From Pseudomonadota bacterium (lineage in GTDB: Bacteria; Pseudomonadota; Alphaproteobacteria; Caulobacterales; Caulobacteraceae), in assembly GCA_023445705.1 (NCBI GenBank), contig JAEXKM010000475.1, forward strand, positions 1-47,357: a DNA stretch of 47,357 nt, read 5' to 3'. The stretch's first letter is position 1. Each line of letters starts with the position of its first letter. Under the pieces are notes generated by a model, which saw only the letters and a list, made by a program, of their open reading frames with translations, made no database searches and was not told the origin of the DNA. This document shows positions 1 through 8,519 of the stretch, piece after piece. The position numbers were made by a program, and so were the translations under genes.

Positions 1-812
1 AACCAGAAGAGGTGCTGCCACAGCAGCGGATCGCCGCCGCGCAAGGGGTCGAAGAACGGCCAGTTGAGGGCGCGTTCGAGCTCCATCAAGGTCGTCGCCA
101 GGATCACCGAGGGGAAGGCGATGATGATCATGACCGCAAAGATCAGCATCGCCCAGGCGAACACCGGCAGCTTGTCGAGGGTCATGCCTGGCGCGCGGGT
201 GCGCAGCACGCCGACGATGATCTCGATGGCGCCGGCGATGGCCGAGATCTCGATGAAGCCGATGCCGACCAGCCAGAAATCGGCGTTGATCCCGGGCGAC
301 CAGGTCGTGCTGGTGAGCGGCGGATACATGAACCACCCGCCGTTTGGCGCCAGGCCGAAGAACAGCGAGGCGAAGAAGGCCAGTCCGCCGATCAGGTAGG
401 CCCAGAAGGCGTAGGCGCTAAGGCGTGGGAACGGCAAATCACGCGCCCCGAGCATCTGAGGCAGGAGCAGCACGCCAAGCGCTTCGACCGCTGGCACGGC
501 GAAGAGAAACATCATCATCGTGCCGTGCACGGTGAAGAACTGATTGTAGGTTTCCTGGGCCAGGAAGCCGTTGAGCGGCAGGGCGAGCTGGGTGCGCATC
601 AGCACCGCCAGAGCCCCCGCCAGCACAAAGAACAGCATCGCCGCGCCAACATAGTAGACGCCGACGAAGTTGTTGTTGATGGCGGTGATCCAGCCCCAGC
701 CGCTTGGCCGACACCAGATCGCCTCGAGTTCGGCAAGTTCCTGCGGCGGGCGCCGTCCCTTGGTCGGAAAGCGCTCCTCAAGGCGCTTGAGAGGTATCCC
801 CTCCTCGCTCAC
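1..812 (-). CDS. ctaD: cytochrome c oxidase subunit I (C-terminus beyond left edge)
   Basis: Haem-copper oxidase catalytic subunit, an integral inner-membrane protein that reduces O2 and pumps protons. Reading the minus strand from a GTG at 812 gives about 270 residues. They include a typical subunit I N-terminus (WITAINNNFVGVYYVGAAM), the low-spin haem region NQFFTVHGTMMMFLFAVPA, and GWFMYPPLTS followed by WSPGINADFW. Several hydrophobic helices are evident. The GTG overlaps the subunit II stop codon (GTGA), so the two are translationally coupled. The binuclear-centre histidines and the C-terminus lie beyond position 1. The start is GTG, and no ATG lies near it in frame. Confidence 0.93.
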   Translation of the reverse strand, partial: MSEEGIPLKRLEERFPTKGRRPPQELAELEAIWCRPSGWGWITAINNNFVGVYYVGAAMLFFVLAGALAVLMRTQLALPLNGFLAQETYNQFFTVHGTMMMFLFAVPAVEALGVLLLPQMLGARDLPFPRLSAYAFWAYLIGGLAFFASLFFGLAPNGGWFMYPPLTSTTWSPGINADFWLVGIGFIEISAIAGAIEIIVGVLRTRAPGMTLDKLPVFAWAMLIFAVMIIIAFPSVILATTLMELERALNWPFFDPLRGGDPLLWQHLFW

Positions 813-1825
813 TTCCGGCTCTCCAGATAGGCGGCCAGAGCGCCGAGATCGCGCCCGCTCAGCACCGGGTAGGCGGGCATGCGGTTGCCGGGTTTGATCG
901 CCTGGCTGTCGGCGATCCATGCGGCCAGGGTTCCCCGGTTGTTGGGCAGGATCCCCGCGCCGAGGGTCCGGCGCGATCCCACATGGGTGAGGTCTGGTCC
1001 GGCCAGTCCATTGGCGCTGGTCCCGGCGATCGTGTGGCAGGCGCCGCAGCCGGCGTCTGCAAACACCTGCTCGCCATGCGCTTCGAGTTTCGGCTCTGGC
1101 GCTGGCCCTGGCGCCGGCTGTGGCGCCGGTCCAGGCGCCGGTTCTGGCGAAAAGGCGCGATCGGCCCGCTCGGCGCGCCAGGCATGGTAGGCCTCCGGCT
1201 CGTGCGCGATCACGACAAAGCCCATAAGCGCATGGGGGCCGCCGCAGTATTCGGCGCACTGCCCTGCATAGACGCCTGGGCGATCGGCCTGCAGACGCAG
1301 CAGGTTGCGCCGCCCTGGGATCATGTCTCGCTTGCCCCCCAGTCTCGGGACCCAGAAGCTGTGGATCACATCGGCGGCCTCGAGTTCGAAGACCACGGGC
1401 TGGCCGGTTGGAATATGCACCTCGTTGGCGTCGCGAAGTTGTTCGCGACCGGCCTCGTCCAGATAGGTCACCCGCCACCACCACATCTCGCCGGTGACCC
1501 GCACGCGCAGCTCACCTGGGGCTGGCGACTGGCTGAGCTGGGCGGTCAGGCCAAGTCCGTAGACCAAGAGCGCGCTGAGGACGGCGGTCGGAAACGCCAG
1601 TCCCCCCGCCCAGACCAGCCAGGGCCGCCCGAGCGCCTTTCGCCATCGCGTGGGACCGGCCAGGGCCAGGATCAGGGCCGCAAACACGATCAGCAGGACC
1701 AGCCCGCTCACCATGAGCAGCACCCAGGAGAGCAGATTCACCGGCTCGGCGAATGGGCCAGCCGGATCAAGGGCTGGCGGGGGCCAGCCCGCCAGGCCCT
1801 GGGGCGCTGGGCGGTCAGCGTTCAT
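809..1825 (-). CDS. ctaC: cytochrome c oxidase subunit II fused to cytochrome c (caa3 type)
   Basis: A 338-residue CuA subunit with a C-terminal cytochrome c domain, which carries electrons to CuA. Two membrane helices lie at about 30-56 and 70-93, then a cupredoxin domain. CuA ligands are seen as His155 (VIHSFWVP), Cys190, Glu192, Cys194, His198 and Met201 (QCAEYCGGPHALMGF). A Pro/Ala/Glu-rich linker at about 228-248 leads to a haem c site CGACH at 260-264 with a likely axial Met316 (NRMPAYP). The subunit II-cytochrome c fusion defines caa3-type oxidases. It lies between the upstream cytochrome c lipoprotein gene (11-bp overlap) and subunit I (GTGA overlap), which fits one operon. Confidence 0.95.
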   Translation of the reverse strand: MNADRPAPQGLAGWPPPALDPAGPFAEPVNLLSWVLLMVSGLVLLIVFAALILALAGPTRWRKALGRPWLVWAGGLAFPTAVLSALLVYGLGLTAQLSQSPAPGELRVRVTGEMWWWRVTYLDEAGREQLRDANEVHIPTGQPVVFELEAADVIHSFWVPRLGGKRDMIPGRRNLLRLQADRPGVYAGQCAEYCGGPHALMGFVVIAHEPEAYHAWRAERADRAFSPEPAPGPAPQPAPGPAPEPKLEAHGEQVFADAGCGACHTIAGTSANGLAGPDLTHVGSRRTLGAGILPNNRGTLAAWIADSQAIKPGNRMPAYPVLSGRDLGALAAYLESRK

Positions 1826-2210
1826 CGAGACTGTAGAGATAGGCCGCCACGTCCCTGGCCTCTTGCTCGCTCAACCCGCTGGGCGGCATGGCGACATCTG
1901 GCGCCAGGGCCGGCGCGTTGCGTAGCCAGGCGATGAGGGTCGCAGGCTGGTTGGGAAAACGCCCGGCGATGAGCGGCCGGGCTCCGAAGCCCTCCAAACC
2001 GCCGCCGAGAGTCCCCTGCGGCCATGCCACGCCTGGTATCCGATGGCAGGCCGCGCAGCCGGCTCTGGTCATCAGCTCAGGCCCGCGCTGGGGATCAGCA
2101 CCTGCGATCTCCCTGGCTGGCGAGCTCTTGTCGGCGCACCCGCCGAGAATGGCCACGAGCATGACCGCCGCGCAGCAGATCCATCCCAGCGAGCCATTGA
2201 CCCCATGCAT
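1815..2210 (-). CDS. cytochrome c lipoprotein of the oxidase operon
   Basis: A 131-residue mono-haem cytochrome c. The N-terminus has a hydrophobic stretch ending in a lipobox LGGC (Cys25), so it is probably anchored to the membrane facing the periplasm. The haem site is CAACH at 52-56 and the likely axial ligand is Met108 (VAMPPSG). The start ATG has GGGAGG four bases upstream. The 3' end overlaps the subunit II start by 11 bp, so it is the first gene of the oxidase operon and a plausible electron donor to the caa3 enzyme. The lipoprotein call comes from the sequence pattern only. Confidence 0.88.
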   Translation of the reverse strand: MHGVNGSLGWICCAAVMLVAILGGCADKSSPAREIAGADPQRGPELMTRAGCAACHRIPGVAWPQGTLGGGLEGFGARPLIAGRFPNQPATLIAWLRNAPALAPDVAMPPSGLSEQEARDVAAYLYSLDER

Positions 2211-2298
2211 CGCGCCTCCCGTTCCGCTGGTTCAACCGCCACCTCCAGCGCAGGTTCCGCTTCAGGAACCAGGCCGGGGTGATGGTGTTGCGGCAGAT
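2211..2298. promoter_or_regulatory. divergent intergenic region of the oxidase cluster
   Basis: An 88-bp gap between the divergent cytochrome c lipoprotein gene (minus) and the di-heme cytochrome gene (plus). It must hold the promoters for both directions unless the plus gene starts further upstream. No confident -35/-10 pair was recognised. A GGGAGG ribosome-binding site for the minus gene lies at its left end. Confidence 0.4.
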
Positions 2299-3039
2299 GT
2301 GCGCCTCTCCGTCCTCGTCCTGGCCCTCGCAGGCCTGCTGGTCGCCTGCCGCCCTCCCCCAGCGCGCGAGGACCTGTTTTCCGCCGACGGAGAGACCATT
2401 GCGATGAGCGGGGGCCGTGGCGGCGCGGCCAACGCCTGTTTCCGGTGCCATGGTCTCGACGGCGCGGGCGACAAGGTCAGCGTCCCCAGACTGGCGGGAC
2501 TTGAGGGCGGATATCTGCAAAAGCAGCTGGAGGACTACGCCTCGCAGCTGAGACTGGACCGCGCAATGCACGAGGCGGCGCGCTGGCTCTCGGCGTCTGA
2601 TCGGCGAGCCGTCGCCGCCTACTATAGCGCCATGCCTGCGCCCCCAAGCCGGGCATCGCCGGTGCGAACGCCTGCGGTTTGGCACGTGGGCGATCGGGCC
2701 CGCGGCCTGGTGGCCTGCGCGGCGTGTCATGGCGATGATGGACGCGGGGTGGGATCAGGCGGCCCAGCCCTGGCCGGTCAGCCGCACGCCTACACGCTCG
2801 GCCAGATCCAGGCTTGGCGAAGCGCTGAGCGACGCAACGATCCGGGCGGCCTCATGTCGAGCGCCGTCGCGACGCTGACCCCAGAGGAAGGCCGCGCCAT
2901 AGCGTTCTGGCTCGAGCAGCAACCTGCTTTTCCACGGCCCTATAGCGACGCTGCCAGACTGTCCGGCGCCGAGGCAGCTGCGGCGCAATTGGCAGCATCC
3001 CGTGCAAAACGTCGTCCCGGTCGATCAGGTGGTGTTTGA
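2299..3039 (+). CDS. di-heme cytochrome c lipoprotein (c4/c553-like)
   Basis: About 246 residues with two class I cytochrome c domains. A GTG start puts a signal sequence at the N-terminus with lipobox LVAC (Cys17). Haem sites are CFRCH (47-51) and CAACH (140-144), followed by c4-like phrases PRLAGLEGGYLQKQL and PALAGQPHAYTLGQI. The reading frame is open upstream to 1888, but that part would overlap the divergent cytochrome gene and has no signal sequence, so the GTG at 2299 is preferred. It probably passes electrons from b-type cytochromes or a quinoprotein to the oxidase. Its 3' end overlaps the convergent b561 gene by 188 bp, which is unusual. Confidence 0.85.
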   Translation: MRLSVLVLALAGLLVACRPPPAREDLFSADGETIAMSGGRGGAANACFRCHGLDGAGDKVSVPRLAGLEGGYLQKQLEDYASQLRLDRAMHEAARWLSASDRRAVAAYYSAMPAPPSRASPVRTPAVWHVGDRARGLVACAACHGDDGRGVGSGGPALAGQPHAYTLGQIQAWRSAERRNDPGGLMSSAVATLTPEEGRAIAFWLEQQPAFPRPYSDAARLSGAEAAAAQLAASRAKRRPGRSGGV

Positions 3040-3586
3040 GCGCAGCCCCGACATGAATGGGGACGAGCAAAACCAGAGCTATCACCAGGCCAAGGTGCGC
3101 CCACTCCGCCACGGCCTCGATCTGCCAGCGCCGCTCGATCATCAAGTCCTGAAAAGGCGCCAGGGGCCAGCGCGCCAGACCCAGCAAGGAGAGCTCCTGC
3201 TCGCGCGCCGTGGCGGAAATCATCGCCCAACCGGTCAGCGGCAATCCGAAGAGACAGGTGTAGAAGACATAGTGGGTGACATGGGCCGCCCAGCTCTCCC
3301 AACCGGGCTTGTCGGCGTCATTGATGACCGGCGGCGCCAGAGCGCGCCATGTCCCCCGGCCAAGGATGAGCACGAACATGAGCACCCCAACCGCATAGTG
3401 CAGATCATGGGCGGCCACCTTGTCGCCCCCGACCGGCAGCCGGCCCATCCACCATCCAAGTCCGAGCTGGAAGATCACCAACGCCGCCATCGCCCAGTGG
3501 AAAACGATCGCCACCGGCGAGTAGCGCCCCTCATCGGCATGGCCCGCCGCCCACTCCAGGATGTTGACGATCAGGCGGTCGATCAT
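2852..3586 (-). CDS. cytochrome b561 family protein
   Basis: A 244-residue membrane protein of the bacterial cytochrome b561/Ni-Fe hydrogenase b family, which moves electrons between quinols and periplasmic partners. At least four hydrophobic helices contain likely haem ligands: His30 (VFHWAMAAL), His60/63 (HDLHYAVG), His105 (HVTHYVFY), His164 and His178 (PIHVGAALKHHL). The ATG at 3586 overlaps the ctaG stop (ATGA). Family members usually end soon after the RDDVL.RMLP segment. Here about 45 Arg-rich residues follow, encoded antisense to the end of the di-heme cytochrome gene. The extension may be a read-on tail rather than a functional domain. Confidence 0.9.
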   Translation of the reverse strand: MIDRLIVNILEWAAGHADEGRYSPVAIVFHWAMAALVIFQLGLGWWMGRLPVGGDKVAAHDLHYAVGVLMFVLILGRGTWRALAPPVINDADKPGWESWAAHVTHYVFYTCLFGLPLTGWAMISATAREQELSLLGLARWPLAPFQDLMIERRWQIEAVAEWAHLGLVIALVLLVPIHVGAALKHHLIDRDDVLHGMLPIAPQLPRRRTVWQRRYRAVEKQVAARARTLWRGLPLGSASRRRST

Positions 3587-4293
3587 GCGGCTTGTTCTCG
3601 CGCTCGCGTCGAGAGACCACGACCGAACGCCATAAGCGCGGCGAGCAGATAGATGGCCGCGGCGGGAACCCACATGATCAAGCCGGCCGCTTGCTGATCT
3701 TCGAGCGGCGTCAGCCCCCAGGCCCAGGTCGAGGCCAGATGCGGCTCATAGAAGGGCCGCTGAGAAAAGGTAAGGACGGCCCCGAGCAAACCCATCGCGA
3801 CCATGGCGCCCAGAAGGACGGCCGCGGCGCTCAGCCATGAGGCTGAGCCCAGGGCGCGCCAGAACCACAGGCTAGTTCCCAGCAGGGTGACCTGCATGGC
3901 CCAGTAGCCGGCGTCGCTGCCCAGCGCCCACCCATAGGCGGCCGGCGCGTGCCAGACCCACAAGACCAGGGCTTGCGCGGCGAGCGGCGCGCCAAGGCCG
4001 CCTGGAACTCGCGGCAGGCTTGCGGCGAGCAAGGGCGCGGCCAGGGTCAGCAGGAGCACGTGATGAACGGTGCGCGCTGAGAACAGGGCCGAGCTGAGCG
4101 CGCAAAGCGGCGAGACGAAGATCAGCCAGAGGACCGCCAGGCCGAGAAAGGCTCTCGGGCGATGCGAGGCCCGGGCCCAGATCAGCCAACCGGCCAAGCA
4201 AAGGGCGGCGACCAGCGGCGGATCAAGATTCCACCGCGCCCAGATCTCTGAAGGCGATGGCGCAGCGCCGCAGTAGGGGTTCCAGCCTTGCAC
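3583..4293 (-). CDS. ctaG: caa3_CtaG-type cytochrome c oxidase assembly protein
   Basis: A 236-residue polytopic membrane protein of the CtaG family associated with caa3 oxidases (Pfam caa3_CtaG). Signature phrases are SPLCALSSALFSARTVHHVLL, WVWHAPAAYG and LTPLEDQQAAGLIMWVPA. Six to seven hydrophobic segments are apparent. The family is needed for maturation or copper loading of the oxidase; the exact step is not known here. The gene starts with GTG at 4293 and is coupled to the downstream b561 gene by a 4-bp overlap. A position one gene away from the oxidase operon is usual for this family. Confidence 0.9.
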   Translation of the reverse strand: MQGWNPYCGAAPSPSEIWARWNLDPPLVAALCLAGWLIWARASHRPRAFLGLAVLWLIFVSPLCALSSALFSARTVHHVLLLTLAAPLLAASLPRVPGGLGAPLAAQALVLWVWHAPAAYGWALGSDAGYWAMQVTLLGTSLWFWRALGSASWLSAAAVLLGAMVAMGLLGAVLTFSQRPFYEPHLASTWAWGLTPLEDQQAAGLIMWVPAAAIYLLAALMAFGRGLSTRAREQAA

Positions 4294-4327
4294 GTCCGTT
4301 CACAGCCTCTGGGCCAGGCGACACTCC

Positions 4328-5662
4328 TCAATGCGGGCCCGGCGCCGTGGGTTGCGCAGCCGGGCCTGGAGCGCTCGGCGCGATCCGCCAAACCGTGTTG
4401 GAGAGATCGTCAGCGACCAGCAACATCGGCCGGCGAGGATCGAAGGCGACGCCGACGGGCCGCCCGCGAGCCTTGCCCTTCGCCGTCAGGAAACCCGTCA
4501 GGAAGTCGACGGGCTGGCCTGAAGGCCGGCCGGCGGCGAACGGGACCCAGACCACCTTGTAGCCGGCGAGATCCTGACGGTTCCAGCTGCCGTGCTGCCC
4601 GATGAAGGCGCCCTCGGCAAAGCCGGCTCCAAACCCGCTGTCGGTGACGAAGCTCAATCCGAGCGCGGCCACGTGTGAGCCGAGCGCATAGTCAGGGACC
4701 AGGGCCTTGGCCACCAGTTCGGGTTTTTGTGGCCGTACGCGTGGATCGATGTTCTTGCCCCAATAGCTGTAGGGCCAGCCATAGAAGCCGCCCTCGCGCA
4801 CCTGGGTGAGGTAGTCCGGGACAAGCTGGGGCCCCAGTTCGTCGCGTTCATTGACGACCGCCCAGAGGGCGCCGGTTCGCGGTTCTATCGCCAGGGCCGT
4901 AGGGTTGCGGATCCCCCGGGCGATCGTGCGACGCGCCCCGCTCGCCCGGTCGATCTCCCAGATCACCGCCCGCTCTTCTTCGACCGCCATGCCGCGCTCG
5001 CCGACATTGCTGTTGGAGCCGACGCCGACATAGAGACGCGCGCCGTCGGCGCTCGCCGCCAGCGCCTTGGTCCAGTGGTGATTGAGCTGGGCGGGAAGCT
5101 TGGTGACCTCCTCGCCGCGCCCAAAGGCGCGGGTCTGCCCATCCTGGTAGGAAAAGCGCAGCAAGGCGTCCTGGTTGGCGACGTAGAGCGAGCCGCCGAC
5201 CAGGGCCAGGCCGTAGGGCGCGTTGAGCTTGTCGATGAAGGTCGTGCGTAGTTCGGCGTGCCCGTCATTGTCGGCGTCCCGCAGCAGCGTGATCCGGTCG
5301 CCGCCCTTCACCGGGGTCTTGCCCAAGCTCTTGATATAGCCGGCGATGACATCCTTGGGCCGAAGCTTGGGGGCTGCGCCGCCCGATCCCTCCGCCACCA
5401 GCACGTCGCCGTTCGGCAGCACCAGCATCTGGCGAGGCACCTTCAGGTCGGTCGCGAGCGCCGTCACCGTAAACCCCGGCGGCGCCTGCGGAATTTCATC
5501 TCCCCAGCCGGCCGGCCTTGCGATCTTCATGGGCGGCAGCAAGGTTTCGTTCAGCTCAGCGAGCTGCGGACGCGGCCCGGTCTGGGCGAGCTCGTCATGC
5601 TTTCGTCCGCAGGCGGCGAGCGCCAGGAGGGCCAGGAGTCCTAGGGCGAGCCGTGAGGTCAC
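4328..5662 (-). CDS. PQQ-type sorbosone/glucose dehydrogenase family lipoprotein
   Basis: About 444 residues forming a soluble quinoprotein-like six-bladed propeller of the L-sorbosone dehydrogenase family. The N-terminal signal ends in a lipobox LAAC (Cys18). Recognisable phrases are PPGFTVTALATDLKVPRQM, LLRDADNDGHAE, LNHHWTKALAAS, GIRNPTALAIEP, GGFYGWPYSYWG and FIGQHGSWNR. Family enzymes oxidise aldose sugars with PQQ and pass electrons to periplasmic cytochromes, which fits the neighbouring cytochrome c genes. The substrate cannot be told from sequence. The GTG start at 5662 overlaps the upstream DUF2231 gene stop (GTGA). An in-frame extension to 5773 is less likely because it lacks a signal at its N-terminus. 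Confidence 0.88.
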   Translation of the reverse strand: MTSRLALGLLALLALAACGRKHDELAQTGPRPQLAELNETLLPPMKIARPAGWGDEIPQAPPGFTVTALATDLKVPRQMLVLPNGDVLVAEGSGGAAPKLRPKDVIAGYIKSLGKTPVKGGDRITLLRDADNDGHAELRTTFIDKLNAPYGLALVGGSLYVANQDALLRFSYQDGQTRAFGRGEEVTKLPAQLNHHWTKALAASADGARLYVGVGSNSNVGERGMAVEEERAVIWEIDRASGARRTIARGIRNPTALAIEPRTGALWAVVNERDELGPQLVPDYLTQVREGGFYGWPYSYWGKNIDPRVRPQKPELVAKALVPDYALGSHVAALGLSFVTDSGFGAGFAEGAFIGQHGSWNRQDLAGYKVVWVPFAAGRPSGQPVDFLTGFLTAKGKARGRPVGVAFDPRRPMLLVADDLSNTVWRIAPSAPGPAAQPTAPGPH

Positions 5663-6093
5663 CGCACGCTCCCGTTCAGAGCCCGGGGCGAAAAACCGAT
5701 CGCGGCGGCGATGAGCGCCGACACGGTGGAAACAATGGAAAGCGCCAGGCCGAGCGCGGCAACCGAGCTCCAACCGTCACGGCTGTGTTGGAAGGCGTTG
5801 ACCAGGCCTGCGGCGAACATGATCGCCAGCGCAAGCACGTAGGCGATCATCCGAAGGCGCTCGTAGGCTCGGGCCAGGATCAATGAGACCAGCGCCCAGG
5901 CGAGGACGAGGCCTCCGACCAGCAGGGCCGCGGCGATCATCCAGGATGAAAAGTTCGACCACTGGAGTTCGGCGGTGCGCAGATATGCGATGTCGGCGAC
6001 CAAGGCTCCGGTGAAGAGGGCCACCGGAAAGGCCAGCAGGATGGCGTGGATCGGGTGAAGCATTGGCCTTGCGGCCGCATAGACAGGGGGCAT
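5659..6093 (-). CDS. DUF2231-type membrane protein
   Basis: A 144-residue protein with four hydrophobic segments and the DUF2231 opening (HPIHAILLAFPVALFTGALVADIAYL). The start at 6093 is chosen for a GGAGAGG two bases upstream; another ATG lies at 6063. It is coupled to the sorbosone dehydrogenase gene by GTGA and often accompanies such quinoproteins and oxidase clusters. The family has no proven function, although a redox role in the membrane is suspected. Confidence 0.82.
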   Translation of the reverse strand: MPPVYAAARPMLHPIHAILLAFPVALFTGALVADIAYLRTAELQWSNFSSWMIAAALLVGGLVLAWALVSLILARAYERLRMIAYVLALAIMFAAGLVNAFQHSRDGWSSVAALGLALSIVSTVSALIAAAIGFSPRALNGSVR

Positions 6094-6268
6094 CGCCTCT
6101 CCGGCGCTGAAAGCTTTCGGGACGCCGACCTGCAATCCATTGGAGCACGATCGGTTGCAAACCTCGGCCCTGCGCCCGCTGCGATGGTCCGCACGAAAAG
6201 CCAGGGACGCCGCCGCATCCATTTCCCGGCCCAGGCGTCATTGCCCCCGCAGCAAGGGACAACGCAGC

Positions 6269-6796
6269 ATGATCCATTCGCTCCTCATCGGGCTCGCCGC
6301 AGGCGCCAGATCCATCACGCCGCTCGCAGCGGTGAGCGAGGCCGCCCGTCAAAATGCGCTTCCCGCCGACAACGGCGCCCCCGCCTATCTTGGCCATCCT
6401 CTGGTGGCCGCGGGAAGCAAGGCCTTGGCCGCCGGCGAGCTGCTGGGCGACAAGCTTGAATCGGCTCCCGACAGGATCGTGCCTGCCGGCTTAGCCGCGC
6501 GACTGGTGACCGGAGCTCTGGCGGGCGCGGCCCTGGCGCCCCGTCGCCAAGCCGCGCTCGGCGCCCTGCTTGGCGCAAGCGGCGCGATCGCCGCGGCCTA
6601 TCTGACGTTCGGGCTGCGCATGCGCGCGATGCGCAGGTTTGGGCAAAAGCCGACCGGTGTGATCGAAGACGCCCTCACCCTCGGCGCGACGCAATGGGTG
6701 GTGCGGCATGCGGCCTCCGCCCACCCAAGTCCATCGCGCCATCGTTCGCTTCGAGGTTCTGCAGGTATTGGCCGCCGCAGGCCTGGCCGCGCCTAG
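6269..6796 (+). CDS. DUF4126-type membrane protein
   Basis: A 175-residue protein of the DUF4126 type. The N-terminus reads MIHSLLIGLAAGARSITPLA, followed by GDKLESAPDRIVPAGLAARLVTGALAGAALAP and further small-residue-rich hydrophobic segments. The ATG at 6269 follows an AAGGGA. Earlier in-frame ATGs would add an Arg-rich stretch unlike the family. The last 25 residues are basic and unlike a typical end. Function unknown; family members are small membrane proteins. It overlaps the next, convergent gene by 4 bp. Confidence 0.75.
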   Translation: MIHSLLIGLAAGARSITPLAAVSEAARQNALPADNGAPAYLGHPLVAAGSKALAAGELLGDKLESAPDRIVPAGLAARLVTGALAGAALAPRRQAALGALLGASGAIAAAYLTFGLRMRAMRRFGQKPTGVIEDALTLGATQWVVRHAASAHPSPSRHRSLRGSAGIGRRRPGRA

Positions 6797-7053
6797 CGGG
6801 GCTTGCCTAGCTGGGCCAACAGCAGGGCCCAAAGACCGAAGGTCACCGAGACGAGGATCGCGGCGCCGGACACAATCCGGAGATTGAGATGGCGCTCCAA
6901 TTCGGCGAGGGTCATCGGCGTGGGAGGCCGCAACCAGGTCTGCAAGGCGAGTTCGAACAGCATACCGCCACCGATCCCGAGCGCGATCAGTAGCTTGCCG
7001 ATCAGCTTGAGCCGTTCAGTGCGGGACATAGCTGCGAAGTCGGGAAATTTCAC
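6793..7053 (-). CDS. small two-helix membrane protein of unknown function
   Basis: An 86-residue hypothetical with two hydrophobic segments (LIGKLLIALGIGGGMLFELAL and IVSGAAILVSVTFGLWALLLA) separated by a polar loop. It begins with GTG at 7053; an ATG at 7029 (MSRTERLK) is an alternative. I do not recognise a named family. It converges on the DUF4126 gene with a 4-bp overlap. Confidence 0.55.
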   Translation of the reverse strand: MKFPDFAAMSRTERLKLIGKLLIALGIGGGMLFELALQTWLRPPTPMTLAELERHLNLRIVSGAAILVSVTFGLWALLLAQLGKPR

Positions 7054-7136
7054 GCGCGGGGACCCCTGTTCAGGGCGCCACCGGTACCGTCCAGCGTCGC
7101 TGCCCGGTAGACGTATTTCTACGGATGTCAGCCGGT

Positions 7137-8519
7137 TTATCCGCAGATTCGCCCCGCCCTACCCCAATTCGCCATCCTCAAGGCGCGCGCAGCCTGCCTT
7201 GCACGGCCGACCGGTGTCTTCAGGTCCGCTTTTGAAAGGCGGACAAAACCCACCGCGGCATAGGCATGCGCGAGGGATCCGAACCGCGTGCGGTAATGGT
7301 CGGCGCTGGGGATGAGGCTGTCGTCGTCGATCAGCTTTCCGGTCAGATCGCCTGTTCGGTGGAAGAGATCCGCCAACCCCTGAAGCATCGCGCGGTCATC
7401 CATCTGTTTGGGATGGTGCTTGGGCTGGGCGTATCCGATCGCTTCATAGGCGCCGCGGAGGCTGCCGAACCTGCGCCGATAGGACCGATAGGAGCGCTCC
7501 ACCAGAGCTGCGAGCTTTGGTTCGCTGAGGACGCCATGGCGCGCGGCCAACGACCTGAGCGCGGCCAGAAGCGCCTCGTTCGTAGGGGGCCGCTGGCGCT
7601 CCAGGACCGCCTGGACGGCCTCGAACATCCGACGAGGCACAATCCTTGGGGCGCCTCTCGTGGATCTGACCCAGTCCTCGGGCGGCGCCCGTCTCGTTCG
7701 CCCGCCCAAGGGGGTGTGGCGCCGATGGGTGACGAGCACACCGGCGTATTTAGGGTTGGTCAAAATCTCGCGCACCTTCCGCGCGCTCCAGGGATCGCCG
7801 TTCGGACCCAGCCGGCCAGCTGCGTTCAGGTGGCGGGCGATCGCAGCAGGAGCCGCCGCCTCCTGCGCGCAGCAGGCGAAGATCTCGCGCACCAGGGCGA
7901 CCTCCTGGCGTGGCCCGGCCACCAGGATGGTGTGCTGATGCGGGTCGATCTTGCGCTCACCGTCCTCAAGGGTCCGGCCTAAGGCGCCGTCGGCGCCAAC
8001 GATCCGGCGGCGCAACCCATAGCCGGGCCGCCCATGCTGCCAGTGGCCCTGCCCTGCCAATCGTCTCTGTGCGTCGCGCACCTTCTGACCAAGCTCGCGC
8101 GAGAACTCCGCGGCCATGGCGCGCCTGACGCCCTTAAGCAGCGCGCCCTCAAGACCACCGCTGCTCAATCCGTCGACGCAATATTCGACGCAAACCCCTT
8201 CGCTGCGACACAGCCACTCGTAGTGGGCCGCCTCGTCCGGGTCCTGGAAACGACCAAAACGACTGACATCGTAGGCGAGGATGACCTCGAAATCGGCCTG
8301 ACCTGAGAGCACGACCTGAAGCATCGCCTGGAAGGCTGGCCGCCCGCGCGCGCTCAGGCCGCTCGCGCCGGCGTCCTCGTAGGTGCGCACGACCTCATAG
8401 CCTCTAAGAAGCGCATAGGCTTCGATCGCTGCGGCCTGGTTGGCCGGCGAGTTCGGTTGGTGATCGGTCGACATCCGCAGGTATTGCGCCGCGCGCACGC
8501 TGGCCCCTGGCCAAGTCAT
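7137..8519 (-). CDS. serine recombinase 1 with two C-terminal repeat domains
   Basis: A 460-residue site-specific recombinase of the resolvase/invertase superfamily with a long C-terminus. The catalytic domain starts AAQYLRMSTDHQ with nucleophile Ser17, then DAGASGLSARGRPAFQAML and YDVSRFGRFQDPDEAAHY. A recombinase (Pfam PF07508-type) domain follows, with NAAGRLGPNGDPWSARKVREIL and NPKYAGVLV. The C-terminus has two similar blocks, at about 315-372 (SYRSYRRRFGSLRGAYEAIGY) and 373-427 (SADHYRTRFGSLAHAYAAVGF). They resemble the homing-endonuclease-associated repeat fold. The ATG overlaps the stop of recombinase 2 (ATGA). It probably integrates, excises or inverts a DNA segment; its sites were not found. 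Confidence 0.88.
   Translation of the reverse strand: MTWPGASVRAAQYLRMSTDHQPNSPANQAAAIEAYALLRGYEVVRTYEDAGASGLSARGRPAFQAMLQVVLSGQADFEVILAYDVSRFGRFQDPDEAAHYEWLCRSEGVCVEYCVDGLSSGGLEGALLKGVRRAMAAEFSRELGQKVRDAQRRLAGQGHWQHGRPGYGLRRRIVGADGALGRTLEDGERKIDPHQHTILVAGPRQEVALVREIFACCAQEAAAPAAIARHLNAAGRLGPNGDPWSARKVREILTNPKYAGVLVTHRRHTPLGGRTRRAPPEDWVRSTRGAPRIVPRRMFEAVQAVLERQRPPTNEALLAALRSLAARHGVLSEPKLAALVERSYRSYRRRFGSLRGAYEAIGYAQPKHHPKQMDDRAMLQGLADLFHRTGDLTGKLIDDDSLIPSADHYRTRFGSLAHAYAAVGFVRLSKADLKTPVGRARQAARALRMANWGRAGRICG

Noticed and set aside
983..1936. A 317-codon plus-strand open frame across the oxidase genes
   Set aside because: Antisense to clear subunit II and cytochrome c genes with intact haem and CuA motifs; the product is low-complexity.
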